Shown here piece after piece: positions 37,701 to 45,327 of a stretch of 64,000 bases of DNA. Made by a program: the position numbers and the translations under genes. The DNA comes from Lachnospiraceae bacterium (GTDB lineage Bacteria > Bacillota > Clostridia > Lachnospirales > Lachnospiraceae). The notes below the pieces were generated by a model. It did no database searches, was not told the origin of the DNA, and saw only the letters and a list, made by a program, of their open reading frames with translations. Each line of letters opens with the position of its first letter. Position 1 is the first letter of the stretch. The stretch covers positions 1 to 64,000 of the forward strand of contig JAIDHX010000018.1 of assembly GCA_029053015.1 (NCBI GenBank), in the 5' to 3' direction.

Positions 37701-37915
37701 CCGTAACGCTCTGCAAATTCCTCTGCCGTCACCTTCATCAGAGCGAACATACCCTCATTTGCATACTCCAGCAAAAGACCGCCGCTATACACCAGCCGGC
37801 ACACGCCGCCCGGTATACTGTTCATCAACGCACGCAGTTCCAAACGCGCCGCCTCAAGACTTTTTGTAATATCCATATTTTCCCCCGAAAACTTGTCCTT
37901 TGCTTTTCCTTCCAT
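34730..37915 (-). CDS. PAS-GGDEF-(GAF-like)-degenerate GGDEF-EAL c-di-GMP protein
   Basis: This 1,061-residue cytoplasmic regulator has two PAS domains (about 20-140 and 150-270), then a GGDEF domain with an intact GRVGGDEFMIF and LDVDNFKLINEANGH. A GAF-like region (~480-620) and a second GGDEF fold whose signature has decayed to RVTSDHFAGL come next. The EAL domain is well preserved: GAEALVRW, NFSRRH, AEITES, DDFGSGYSSLN, IKLDKKF, EGVETEEQ. It can in principle both make and break cyclic di-GMP. No membrane helix. AGGAGG precedes ATG 37915. Coupling to pcrA is unusual. Confidence 0.9.
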   Translation of the reverse strand: MEGKAKDKFSGENMDITKSLEAARLELRALMNSIPGGVCRLVYSGGLLLEYANEGMFALMKVTAEEFAERYGNRYDRLLAEDEWKELQSKIESGKDGDVIQMEYAVYYMDGRKEWRLMQAVLLINDEKTVLQSVITDITDVKKTYFQLEQEKKKLDVLASMSGDMIFEYDIETDTMEYTRQDEAVINNEQIAKTYTKTIRQTGYVHPGDADRLEQFCNELHVGKKHILTELRKKYKDGKYHWVEIEGVTLCDYAGKPVKVMGHTKNIDERKEKEEQLKNILERDSLTGVYNLQVIEDKIRSRLQNPALQLPCWLIILDVDNFKLINEANGHFVGDAVLCMVADELKNSFKDSLLGRVGGDEFMIFAEGISKEALEERLQTLNNTVKGVYEDKERNIKISCSIGVARCTDESREFEKLFQWADYALYQIRQGGKNGYLIITAGKKGILPEGTYTRREQEEDYVREETVVHSVEELVLFVLELLDNVPDRESGLRMASDRICGFFDIDDIVYISMENEYREKKYHWSRRDKRQKEEYILQRSDKAWRYIHENFDERGILALRHEEIQKMPGEQVGSILFVRTGEEEEIRGFIAFVDRKHDRDWNQEREGLYKFAGILFNHLQKVHEREQEKNEIEFRINYDTVTGLPKYQKFISLAAQYMRENVDGRYHFIYSDFSNFQYMNELYGYTEGDKILKAFAERLRGMKEGIWFTRVTSDHFAGLLEGEDADDVKDAYLALTKEFCAEINRKYDQSNLITVSGFSSVYDVKELPSSVIDRANVARKYGKDTANTVVVVYNQTIKEKNEAEKAILANMATALENGEFKAWLQPKVSLKSRKVVGAEALVRWQRGDGTMIYPDSFIPVFEKNGFITNVDFAVLDQILAYLKTAMEEGEQLVPISVNFSRRHNENPNFVDEILTRLEGKKIPAGLIEAEITESIFMLDLSALMNNLRRLKESGIAISIDDFGSGYSSLNLLASVDADIIKLDKKFLAYTDEDSKGPVIVKYLVKMMKHMGYKVIAEGVETEEQLLLLDNADCDMVQGYYYARPMSIPDFRKFLKEFNKAE

Positions 37916-37938
37916 AAAAAGCCTCCTGAAAAAAGAAG

Positions 37939-38700
37939 CTAAATCTCTTTTACGTCACTGAAATTCCAGGAACGTATATTTAACTCCATAACCGGTGTAC
38001 CGCAGTATGCACATACCTTGGCCCCCAGACCTGAAAGCGGTGCACCACAATTGGGACAGTTTACGCCCAATGCTGCGTCATCTACATTCTCCACAAAATC
38101 TCTGTCCTGTATGTAAATACATTCCACATTGTATTTGGACTGCTCTTTTGTGTTCCGGCTGCCTGCCGTCACATTGCCGCCCTGCGTCCGGTAATAATAA
38201 TATTCCACCGCAGACTGAAACACAATACTGCGCCTTCCCTTCTGATAGCGGTATTGATTTATTTCCGTCTGATGAACTTTAATCTGTTCATAATGCACCC
38301 GTTCCTCACGGGAACGATGCATTTCCAACTGCATTTCAAGCTGGTTTTTAAGCTCGTTCGTTCCCTCCGCAAGCAGCGCCATATTGTTGGAATCGATGCT
38401 GCGCAAATAGGAAACCAACACATTTTCCGCCCTTTTTTTCATCTCGTCATAATGAAAATCCGGAAAATCCTTCATGATTCGCGGCAGATAAAGGCTCGTT
38501 GCCGCCGAAACAGATTTGGGCGTAGCCGCATAATCCGCTTCTACTTTTTGAAATCCTTCCCTTAGGGAATCTGTCCCAAAAGCCGTTCTTGAAAACGCTC
38601 TGATTTTATTCCTTATGGTCCGGTAGGCATAGTAAACTATGCCCACCAGAGCCAATAAAAGCACCAGTACAACAATTATTCCTATAAGCGTTATACTCAT
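37939..38700 (-). CDS. TIM44-like membrane protein with zinc ribbon
   Basis: A 253-residue protein with one N-terminal membrane helix (LIGIIVVLVLLLALVGIVYYAY). A TIM44-like domain lies at ~60-200 (LPRIMKDFPDFHYDEMKKRAENVL), and a C-terminal four-cysteine zinc ribbon reads CPNCGAPLSGLGAKVCAYCG. It follows the SPFH zinc-ribbon gene by 17 bp and precedes the c-di-GMP gene by 23 bp. The shared ribbon suggests a common complex with the SPFH protein. Function unknown. Confidence 0.8.
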   Translation of the reverse strand: MSITLIGIIVVLVLLLALVGIVYYAYRTIRNKIRAFSRTAFGTDSLREGFQKVEADYAATPKSVSAATSLYLPRIMKDFPDFHYDEMKKRAENVLVSYLRSIDSNNMALLAEGTNELKNQLEMQLEMHRSREERVHYEQIKVHQTEINQYRYQKGRRSIVFQSAVEYYYYRTQGGNVTAGSRNTKEQSKYNVECIYIQDRDFVENVDDAALGVNCPNCGAPLSGLGAKVCAYCGTPVMELNIRSWNFSDVKEI

Positions 38701-38717
38701 CTTGTTTGTCCGCTCCG

Positions 38718-40115
38718 TTATTTAATATCATTCTCGTCGAAAATGTCTCCACACTCAGGGCAGAACTTGGGCGGATTGGTCGGATCTTCCGGCTCCCATC
38801 CACACTTGTCGCATTTGTAAAGCGGTGCGCCCTGCGGTTTCATCTTTCCACATTCCGTACAGAATTTTCCCTGATTTACATTGCCGCATCCACATGTCCA
38901 TCCGGCAGCAGCAGGCTTGGGATTTCCACATTCCTGACAGAATCTGCCGCGGTTATCCGTCTTACCGCAGGCACAACTCCAGCCTAACACAGCGCCCGCA
39001 GCTCCTGTACCGGACATCCCTACTGCTCCTGTGTTTCCTGCACCAAACATACCGACACCTTGCTGCATTCCTGCCTGCTGGCCCTGCATATTCTGATTCT
39101 GCTGACCCATTGCAAAGAGGGAATTGGCATTCATGCCGCCCGTCATCTGCGCCATATTCATAGCGGCAAAGCCCATCATGGCACCAGCTTCCTGATTGGA
39201 AGCAGCCGCCTTCATTGCCTCACCCTGTGAACGTGCAAGGAATGCCGCCGCCATCTCGGGAGATCTGTAAATAGCGGTCTCCTGTGCTTCCTTAATCCGC
39301 TTCTCGTCTTCCTCGGATGCCTTCATGGAATTGATAGCCATGGAGACCATCTCGATACCACGTAACTGCGCCCACTTTTCAGAAAGCTCCTCGTTCAATA
39401 TATTGGTCAGTTCCATTGTGTGCGCCGGAACTGCACTGTAGAGAACGCCCATAGCAGATATTTTTGCAAAAGCAGGCTGCAGCGCTGTGAGCAGCTCCGC
39501 CTTCATCATTCTTGACAATTCATCGTTCTTACGGTATACATCCGTTACATTACCGCTCACGCTGCTATAAAATAACAGCGGGTCTTTAATCTGGAAGCTA
39601 TATTCGCCGTTGCACCTGATGGCGATATCCATAGCCAGATTGATATTAGGGTCCACAATACGGAAGGGTATCGGTGAAGGCGTCCCAAACAGGTTATTCA
39701 TAATCTCCTTGGTATTGACAAAATACACCCTCTGATTTTTTCCTGTATTGCCGCCCAGAGAAAATCTCTTGCCCACAACGCTGAAGGACTGTCTTAAATT
39801 CTCACCCAGCTTGCCGTAGAATAAGGAAGGCTCAGAGGAAGTATCATAGATAAACTCTCCCGCCTCCGCACAGAACTCCACAATCTTTCCCTGGTCCACG
39901 ATCAACATACACTGTCCTTCGTTTACCGCTATGATGGAGCCGTTTGTGATAATATCATCCGCCCCTTTTGTGTTGCTGTTACGTCCCGGCGTTATCTGCT
40001 TTACGCCCTTTGTCACCAGCACATCGCTTGGTATGGACTCACAGTAGAAATACTCGCGCCACTGGTCAGCCATCAAACCGCCGATTGCATCTTTTGCTGC
40101 TCTTAATAAACCCAT
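38718..40115 (-). CDS. SPFH-domain protein with C-terminal zinc ribbons (virion-core-like)
   Basis: A 465-residue protein without a membrane helix. The SPFH/Band 7-like domain covers ~1-280 (QWREYFYCESIPSDVLVTKG...SPIPFRIVDPNINLAMDIAIRCNGEYSFQIKD). A Met/Gln/Gly-rich linker (~295-370) and three zinc-ribbon-like cysteine groups follow (CACGKTDNRGRFCQECG; CGCGNVNQGKFCTECG; CDKCGWEPEDPTNPPKFCPECG). Members form large oligomers. GGAGGATC precedes ATG 40115. It heads a minus-strand series down to pcrA with its own promoter and an operator-like motif. Confidence 0.88.
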   Translation of the reverse strand: MGLLRAAKDAIGGLMADQWREYFYCESIPSDVLVTKGVKQITPGRNSNTKGADDIITNGSIIAVNEGQCMLIVDQGKIVEFCAEAGEFIYDTSSEPSLFYGKLGENLRQSFSVVGKRFSLGGNTGKNQRVYFVNTKEIMNNLFGTPSPIPFRIVDPNINLAMDIAIRCNGEYSFQIKDPLLFYSSVSGNVTDVYRKNDELSRMMKAELLTALQPAFAKISAMGVLYSAVPAHTMELTNILNEELSEKWAQLRGIEMVSMAINSMKASEEDEKRIKEAQETAIYRSPEMAAAFLARSQGEAMKAAASNQEAGAMMGFAAMNMAQMTGGMNANSLFAMGQQNQNMQGQQAGMQQGVGMFGAGNTGAVGMSGTGAAGAVLGWSCACGKTDNRGRFCQECGNPKPAAAGWTCGCGNVNQGKFCTECGKMKPQGAPLYKCDKCGWEPEDPTNPPKFCPECGDIFDENDIK

Positions 40116-40150
40116 TTTTGATCCTCCATTAAATATGTAGTTTTGCTTCC

Positions 40151-40165
40151 ATAATGCAGTTTATG
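40151..40165 (+). promoter_or_regulatory. Operator-like motif, SPFH side
   Basis: ATAATGCAGTTTATG lies in the 5' leader of the SPFH gene. An inverted copy with one change is at 40260-40274, next to the divergent XRE gene. Confidence 0.55.
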
Positions 40166-40180
40166 AATCCTATTCATCTT

Positions 40181-40209
40181 ATTGTATCAAGTTTTCTTAT
40201 TTTTCTCAA
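40181..40209 (-). promoter_or_regulatory. Promoter of the SPFH operon
   Basis: Minus strand TTGAGA (40204-40209), 17 bp, TACAAT (40181-40186), 66 bp upstream of the SPFH ATG. Confidence 0.7.
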
Positions 40210-40259
40210 CTCACTTTTACAATTATTTGACCTTTTTCTTTACAAAAAGTCTATTTTTG

Positions 40260-40274
40260 CATAAACTGTATTAT
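40260..40274 (-). promoter_or_regulatory. Operator-like motif, XRE side
   Basis: On the minus strand ATAATACAGTTTATG, 14 of 15 bases matching the motif at 40151-40165 in inverted orientation, 35 bp upstream of the XRE ATG. A likely pair of sites for that regulator. Confidence 0.55.
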
Positions 40275-40308
40275 AGAATCCATTTTACCACAAGAGGGAG
40301 TTGAAATC

Positions 40309-40794
40309 ATGGGAAAAAAAGCAACCAAAGCCGCCGATAATATGTACTATCTCGCACGTTATGAGGCTTCCAAAACAAATGATGACTTTACCAGCCGTGA
40401 AAAGGCTGCTGAAATTGTAGGCATAGACCGCACCCGTCTTGCCCGTATAGAGCTTGGCTCCATCACCCCGTATCCCGAAGAGGTGCTCGCCATGTCCAAT
40501 ACCTATAACTGTCCCGAGCTGTGTAATTCCTACTGTGCAAGGGAATGTCCTATCGGCAGGACAAGCGTAAAGGAGGTCGTTATTGACGATTTTGACCGCC
40601 TTGCGTTAAAGGTGCTGGGCTCTTTAAAGGATATTGACGATTTGAGAATGGCGCTTATCGCCATCTCGGAGGACGGCGTCATCTCCGAGACGGAACGCCC
40701 TACCTTCCAGCATATTCTGGATTCTTTGGAGAAAATATCCACAAATGCCAAGGCGCTCCAGCTCTGGGCTATGAAAAACATACACATTCAATAA
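40309..40794 (+). CDS. XRE-type helix-turn-helix regulator with cysteine-rich segment
   Basis: A 161-residue protein. HTH residues ~22-65 (SREKAAEIVGIDRTRLARIELGSITPYPEEVLAMSNTY), then CPELCNSYCARECPIG with four closely spaced cysteines that could bind a metal or cluster, then a helical C-terminal domain (ALKVLGSLKDIDDLRMALIAISEDG). It is divergent from the SPFH operon and flanked by matching inverted motifs, so it probably regulates both. GAGGGAG precedes ATG 40309. Confidence 0.8.
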   Translation: MGKKATKAADNMYYLARYEASKTNDDFTSREKAAEIVGIDRTRLARIELGSITPYPEEVLAMSNTYNCPELCNSYCARECPIGRTSVKEVVIDDFDRLALKVLGSLKDIDDLRMALIAISEDGVISETERPTFQHILDSLEKISTNAKALQLWAMKNIHIQ

Positions 40795-40866
40795 AACAGC
40801 CTTGTTTTTTGCACCTTTTTTCATTACCGCAATATAATAAAGCATCACGAAAAACTGGAGGATTCT

Positions 40867-41438
40867 ATGAAAAAATTATTTAGTTTATCGCTGGTGCTTT
40901 TATTATGTCTGTCCGCTCTGACCGGCTGCGGCAAAAAGACAGGCGGCAGCGAACTAACCAAGGTAACCCTGAACGAAGTTGCACACAGCATTTTTTATGC
41001 TCCCATGTATGTCGCCATTGAAGAAGGCTATTTCGAGGAAGAGGGAATCGATTTGACACTGGTGACCGGCTTTGGCGCCGACAAAACCATGACCGCCCTG
41101 CTTACCGGTGAGGCGGATATCGGCTTTATGGGCAGCGAAAGCACAATTTACACCTATAACGGCGGCACACAGGACTATGTCGTAAACTTTGCGCAGCTTA
41201 CCCAGCGCGCCGGCAATTTTCTCGTATCGAGAGAACCTATTGAGAACTTTTCATGGGATATGCTTGTAGGCGCCAACGTCCTCGGCGGACGCCCCGGCGG
41301 TATGCCTGAGATGGTGTTTGAGTACATTCTGATAAAAAACAATATAGATCCCATGCAAGATCTGCACATCGACCAGAGCATAGATTTCGGCTCCACTGCT
41401 GCCGCTTTCTCCGGTGGTCAGGGAGATTTTACAGTTGA
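40867..41438 (+). pseudogene. 5' part of an ABC substrate-binding lipoprotein gene split by an integrated element
   Basis: A signal peptide and lipobox (LTGC) are followed by an NMT1/SsuA-like domain (HSIFYAPMYVAIEEGYFEEEGIDLTLVTGFGADKT, ADIGFMGSE) up to SGGQGDFTVE, where the element starts. The local frame runs two codons into the element and stops at TAG 41440-41442, giving a truncated product of 191 residues. Joining 41438 to 47579 restores the frame exactly: 996 bp, 331 residues, usual for the family. GGAGGATT precedes the ATG. No permease or ATPase gene adjoins it. Confidence 0.9.
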
Positions 41439-41457
41439 GTAGTGTTTGTTACCGCAC
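41434..41457. other. attL-like junction of the 6.1-kb element
   Basis: The core GTTGA (41434-41438) is shared with 47574-47578. TTACCGCAC at 41449-41457 is the arm; its inverted partner GTGCAGTAA lies at 47552-47560. Both are 14.5 bp from the centre of the core's GT dinucleotide. Confidence 0.75.
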
Positions 41458-41470
41458 TATTTTCACAAGA

Positions 41471-41504
41471 GAAAGAGCAATACTAATTTCTGTATTGCTC
41501 TTTC
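41471..41504. terminator. Stem-loop terminator at element left end
   Basis: GAAAGAGCAATAC, an 8-nt loop, and the exact complement. Read on the minus strand the tail is TCTTGTG, so it would end the 101-residue gene's transcript just before the junction. Confidence 0.65.
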
Positions 41505-41537
41505 CTAACTTATATTAAATAACTGAACAGCATTTAG

Positions 41538-41843
41538 TTAAATATTAAATTTTCTCAAATTATGTTCTGCCTTTTGTGATTTCACAAGATATTCATCCCA
41601 AAATTTTTTAACCAAATCTGTAAATTTCCTTTTTTTCACTGTAAGAATAGGTGTATTTTGTTTATAACACTTCGTTCTGATTTCTAAGTTTTCGCCCTCT
41701 AATGTTTTAATTATTATTTTTAACTCTTCATCTGTAACTGTTTTTGCACTCGCGTTAACGGAAATATACCTCTTATTTTCCATTTCTATTTTAGGTGCTT
41801 TCGGAACTACATCCACTCGAACTAATCTCTTATTATTTTTCAT
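41538..41843 (-). CDS. Hypothetical 101-residue protein of the element
   Basis: Basic protein without membrane segments or cysteine motifs; beta-strand-like alternation (KRYISVNASAKTVTDEELKIIIKTLEG, LEIRTKCYKQNTPILTVKKRKFTDLVKKFWDEYL). It lies 15 bp after the 2TM-GAF-like gene, so the two are co-transcribed. Family not recognised. AT-rich codon use differs from the chromosomal genes. Confidence 0.65.
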   Translation of the reverse strand: MKNNKRLVRVDVVPKAPKIEMENKRYISVNASAKTVTDEELKIIIKTLEGENLEIRTKCYKQNTPILTVKKRKFTDLVKKFWDEYLVKSQKAEHNLRKFNI

Positions 41844-41858
41844 ATAATCACCATTCCC

Positions 41859-42758
41859 CTATCTCGGCTGAGCAACCAACGCTTTTTCTAGTTTGTTCAA
41901 CAGTAAAGTAAAATATGTATAAGGTACAAAATATCTTGAAGCAAGTTCTCTCACCTCCTCTTCTTTTTCTGCAAGATATGTTTTATTTAAGCACACTATT
42001 TCAAACAAACCTACCATTTTATCATCATTACAAAAAACAGGAATGGCAATATATTGATTATACTTATTCTTATTTTTCCTTCTTTTATTTGCATTTTCAT
42101 GCTCAAATACTTTATCTATCTCCTCACTACCCATTATCACTTCTGTTTCAGACTCGTTTTTCCTAAACAATTCTATATCATGGTATTTGTGGCTGGATTT
42201 GTCACGTTTCACATTATACACTGTAGGCCTTTTCATATCTTTATTTGCATACGCGTTCGTATACACACTCATTTCCGGTTTTTCGCTCTCATCGAGCCTA
42301 TCATATATAACCTCGAATTCTTTTCCATATCCTATTTCGCATAAAGTATCATATATATTTTTACATACCCAAAAACATGCTTCGTCAAAACTCCAAAGTT
42401 CTAAATCAGCACTACTTCTTTCTATAATAGATTTTATAACTTTGTTTGAACCGCTAGAACTTTTTCTACATACATTCATTAAACCTGTCATTACTTGCTC
42501 AAACGTTTTATTTTGTTTTTCATATAAAATTGATGTTTTATTGGTATTAATTTCATAAGTACTATAAAATGCAAGTGATGCCAGATATGCTAAACTTATA
42601 ATTCCTAAAAATACTACTTTTGCATAAAAATAATGATCTTCCTTCGGATTCCACGAACCCATTGCAGAACATATTCCACCGATTATTAATGTACTGATAC
42701 CTAGTAGCATTGATTTGCATAACGGATGATTTAAGAACTTTTTGAATTTATTCATCAT
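41859..42758 (-). CDS. Two-helix membrane protein with GAF-like sensor domain
   Basis: A 299-residue protein with two N-terminal membrane helices (SMLLGISTLIIGGICSAMG; YFYAKVVFLGIISLAYLASLAFY) and a cytoplasmic domain. The domain ends in a GAF-like pattern, NQYIAIPVFCNDDKMVGLFEIVCLNK and then REL-SRYFVPYTYFTLLLNKLEKAL. ATG pair at 42756-42758 follows AGGGGGCACAA. A weak promoter (TTGCAG, 17 bp, TATATT) reads in from about 42800. Paired with the 101-residue gene it forms a compact cargo operon. A sensing or defence role is inference only. Confidence 0.65.
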   Translation of the reverse strand: MMNKFKKFLNHPLCKSMLLGISTLIIGGICSAMGSWNPKEDHYFYAKVVFLGIISLAYLASLAFYSTYEINTNKTSILYEKQNKTFEQVMTGLMNVCRKSSSGSNKVIKSIIERSSADLELWSFDEACFWVCKNIYDTLCEIGYGKEFEVIYDRLDESEKPEMSVYTNAYANKDMKRPTVYNVKRDKSSHKYHDIELFRKNESETEVIMGSEEIDKVFEHENANKRRKNKNKYNQYIAIPVFCNDDKMVGLFEIVCLNKTYLAEKEEEVRELASRYFVPYTYFTLLLNKLEKALVAQPR

Positions 42759-42995
42759 TTGTGCCCCCTATTTAACCTATGTCCAATATACTATATATTT
42801 TGCTTTTCTGCAATAATATTTTCAACTTTTCACTAATATATCATATTCTACATAATTTAAACAGGAACCAATATAAGAAAAGAATATTAATACAAAGAAT
42901 TTTTCAGTCCTTTAATTACCATATTACAGAACGTACATGCAGTCAGAAACAGAATACTGCCCAAAGGGCAAAGATTCTGCTTCTGACCTTACTCT

Positions 42996-43211
42996 TTACT
43001 TCCTGTCACTTATCCCCAGCAGGTAATCCGATGACACTCCATAAAGCTCACACAGCCCGTAAACCATTGCTACAGGCAACACGTTCCGCCCCGTTTCATA
43101 CCTCGAATACACCCGTTGATCAATCTGTAGAACTGCAGCCACCTGTTTCTGTCCGTAATCATGATCTTCGCGCAGCTCTCTCATCCTGCGCAGGTACTTT
43201 CTGTTTTCCAT
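42996..43211 (-). CDS. XRE-family regulator of the element (first of two relatives)
   Basis: A 71-residue HTH protein: MENRKYLRRMRELREDHDYG, then QVAAVLQIDQRVYSRYETGRNVLPVAMVYGLCELYGVSSDYLLG. ATG 43211 has AAGGAGGACAT; the longer frame to 43265 lacks a site. It is closely related to the protein at 45100-45327 and may have arisen by duplication within the element. Confidence 0.85.
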   Translation of the reverse strand: MENRKYLRRMRELREDHDYGQKQVAAVLQIDQRVYSRYETGRNVLPVAMVYGLCELYGVSSDYLLGISDRK

Positions 43212-43332
43212 TGCATGTCCTCCTTGTCTTTTGCTGTAACGGTGCTTACAACCGGATTTTAACATGCATTCTACAGATAGGGCGTTTTTACTACTGTTCT
43301 GGAATAATTTTCCTAAATTCTTCTTTTCAGGA

Positions 43333-43470
43333 CTACTCCTTTTCTGTTAGTACATTATCTTCAACTATGATTATCTTCACATCATATTGGTCTTCAAACT
43401 GCCGGATCAACGCCTCTTTTGCCATTTTTTCTATTTCTGGTGTAAGTTCCGGCACTCCACCTTGATTCAT
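43333..43470 (-). CDS. Small 45-residue acidic protein
   Basis: ATG at 43470 follows AGGTGATTTC. The product begins MNQGGVPELTPEIEKMAKEA and contains LIRQFEDQYDVKIIIVEDN, ending at TAG 43333. Helical then strand pattern; family not recognised. It lies 121 bp upstream of the XRE gene on the same strand. Confidence 0.5.
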   Translation of the reverse strand: MNQGGVPELTPEIEKMAKEALIRQFEDQYDVKIIIVEDNVLTEKE

Positions 43471-43610
43471 GGAAATCACCTATGATATAGTTTATGAATA
43501 TAATTTTATGAATGTCTGCCTGTACAACTTTCCTGTTCCTTCTCCTCGACTATTTTCTGTTTTGCCTCCAATAAATTTGCTCATATGCTACTAAAAGTAA
43601 TCTCATTTGA

Positions 43611-43948
43611 CCTAATTGTCTTAAATCAACAAAAATTTGCTGATAGATTGGGATTAAAAAAATCAAACCATAGAAGCTTATGAAATCGGAAATATTGTAC
43701 CAAACGATTCTACGTCATTGTTGATATGTAAAGAATTTAATGTAAATGAAGAATGGCTCCACTCTAGAACCGACGAAATGTTCAAAGTAATTTCCGAGGA
43801 AGATAGAATTGCTGTCACTGTTTCTAATCTGCTTGAAAAAGACAATGCTTTTTACGATATTATAAAGAATCTTGGAAATAAACTAAGCCTCTTCCCTCCT
43901 CTCTTTTCCCCTAACTTATGCCTTTTGCCGGTAGCCTGCTGCCTTTAA
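43611..43948 (+). pseudogene. Frameshifted XRE-type regulator remnant
   Basis: Translation gives NQQKFADRLGLKK, then after a frameshift near 43660 TIEAYEIGNIVPNDSTSLLICKEFNVNEEW, the typical core of a common Clostridial XRE regulator. There is no start or complete first helix. The segment 43949-44166 contains no other gene. Confidence 0.7.
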
Positions 43949-44166
43949 TAATTCCAAAAACCGTAAAAACTCCCTATGTATATTAAACCACATAAATCGC
44001 ATAAAGTATGCTGGTAATTCATGAAAATATTTCAAATATTGTTTTACTTATACTATTATTTATGATATACTTTGAATCAATTAGTGACGTTACTATTTCA
44101 CAGCAGATGGGATAATCTGCAGGAAAACTATTTGGATTATTGGAACACATGAGAAAAGGAGAAAAC

Positions 44167-45048
44167 ATGGCAAAAAAGGGCACAATAGGGATTATAGCAG
44201 GGGTTGTTGGCGTATCTGCCATAATCGGGATTTTTTCACCCAAAAAAGCAGTTGAATCAATAAACTTATCTATACCAAATAGCCAAATAGAATATGATAT
44301 TAATACAGAAATTCCCATAGAAATTTCTGTGTTTCCCAAAGGTGTGGACACAAGCACACTGGAATATATTTCTGACGAGGGTATTACTTTCACTGACTCC
44401 CAAATCATAACCGGAAACATGGAAGGCACTTATTATTTTTATGTTACGTCCGGCGATATCCAGAGCAATGTTTTAAGCATTAAGGTTGTAGACATCATTG
44501 CACGTGAAGAAGCAGTAGCACGGTGGCTTGAAAAAGAACAGGCTGCCAAGGAGGCAGAGGAGCAACGGCTGGCGGAAGAACAGGCGGCTAAAGAAGCTGA
44601 AGCACAGCGGCTGGCGGAAGAACAGGCTGCCAGAGAAGCTGAAGCACAACGGCTGGCGGAAGAACAGGCGGCTAAAGAAGCCGAAGCGCAACGGCTTGCA
44701 GAAGAACAGGCTGCTAAGGAAGCAGAGGCCCAGCGTCAGGCAGAAGAACAGGCTGTCGGACAAGCAGTGCAGAACGCCCAAACTTCCGAACAAATTGAAG
44801 AATCGTCGGGCACACAAAATAACAACTCGGACTCTTCCGGTGACGCAAGCAATTTTAATACATATGACAATTCTTCACAACAGCAGACCGAAGCTACCTA
44901 TGTATTAAACACACATACAATGAAAATACACCATCCTTCCTGCTCCAGTGTAAAGAAGATTGCACCGCAAAATTATGCCACTTCCAACAGTTCCCTTGAT
45001 GATCTGATTAGCCAGGGCTATTCCACTTGCGGTAACTGTTTCAAATAG
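44167..45048 (+). CDS. Membrane-anchored coiled-coil protein with C-terminal Ada-like metal domain
   Basis: The 293-residue protein has an N-terminal membrane helix (GTIGIIAGVVGVSAIIGIF), a small beta domain (~30-110), five to six copies of a 14-residue unit EAEAQRLAEEQAAK (~125-205), a Ser/Asn linker, and a C-terminal domain. The last reads YVLNTHTMKIHHPSCSSVKKI...YSTCGNC, with Cys/His spacing like the Ada-type zinc domain found on bacterial surface proteins. The repeats are TolA-like and span the wall. ATG 44167 follows AAAAGGAG; the frame to 44140 lacks one. Possible surface adhesin or nuclease-associated factor of the element; function unknown. Confidence 0.75.
   Translation: MAKKGTIGIIAGVVGVSAIIGIFSPKKAVESINLSIPNSQIEYDINTEIPIEISVFPKGVDTSTLEYISDEGITFTDSQIITGNMEGTYYFYVTSGDIQSNVLSIKVVDIIAREEAVARWLEKEQAAKEAEEQRLAEEQAAKEAEAQRLAEEQAAREAEAQRLAEEQAAKEAEAQRLAEEQAAKEAEAQRQAEEQAVGQAVQNAQTSEQIEESSGTQNNNSDSSGDASNFNTYDNSSQQQTEATYVLNTHTMKIHHPSCSSVKKIAPQNYATSNSSLDDLISQGYSTCGNCFK
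44527..44760 (+). repeat. 42-bp tandem repeats in the coiled-coil gene
   Basis: About five and a half copies of a 42-bp unit (GCTGAAGCACAGCGGCTGGC core) encode the 14-residue coil. Copies are nearly identical and could expand or contract by slippage. Confidence 0.8.
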
Positions 45049-45057
45049 TTAAACAAC

Positions 45058-45100
45058 AAGCAGCGTCTCCCACTTACTCGGAGGCGCTGCTTCCTTGTGT
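45058..45100. terminator. Terminator between converging genes
   Basis: AAGCAGCGTCTCC, 9-nt loop, GGAGGCGCTGCTT, then CCTTGTGTT. It sits between the stops of the coiled-coil gene and the minus-strand XRE gene. Confidence 0.8.
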
Positions 45101-45327
45101 TACCGTCCTACGTTCATTTTGCTGCTCCGGCCGACCAGATAATCCATTGACACACCGTACAGCTCACACAGTTTGTACAGCTTGTGCACAGGCATTTTCC
45201 GCTTACCTGTCTCGTAGATAGAGTATGTCCTCTGATCTATCCCGAGTTTATATGCAACATACCGCTGTGTATAATCGTGGTCTTCCCTCAAGTCGCACAT
45301 TCTTCTCAGTATAATTTCTTTATTCAT
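45100..45327 (-). CDS. XRE-family regulator of the element (second relative)
   Basis: A 75-residue HTH protein: EIILRRMCDLREDHDYTQRYVAYKLGIDQ and RTYSIYETGKRKMPVHKLYKLCELYGVSMDYLVGRS. It shares most positions with the 42996-43211 protein. AAAAGGAGGC precedes ATG 45327. It is divergent from hicA and could regulate the element's genes. Confidence 0.85.
   Translation of the reverse strand: MNKEIILRRMCDLREDHDYTQRYVAYKLGIDQRTYSIYETGKRKMPVHKLYKLCELYGVSMDYLVGRSSKMNVGR

Noticed and set aside
44527-44760. CRISPR-like regular repeats
   Set aside because: The 42-bp units are contiguous without spacers and are in frame within a coiled-coil gene.
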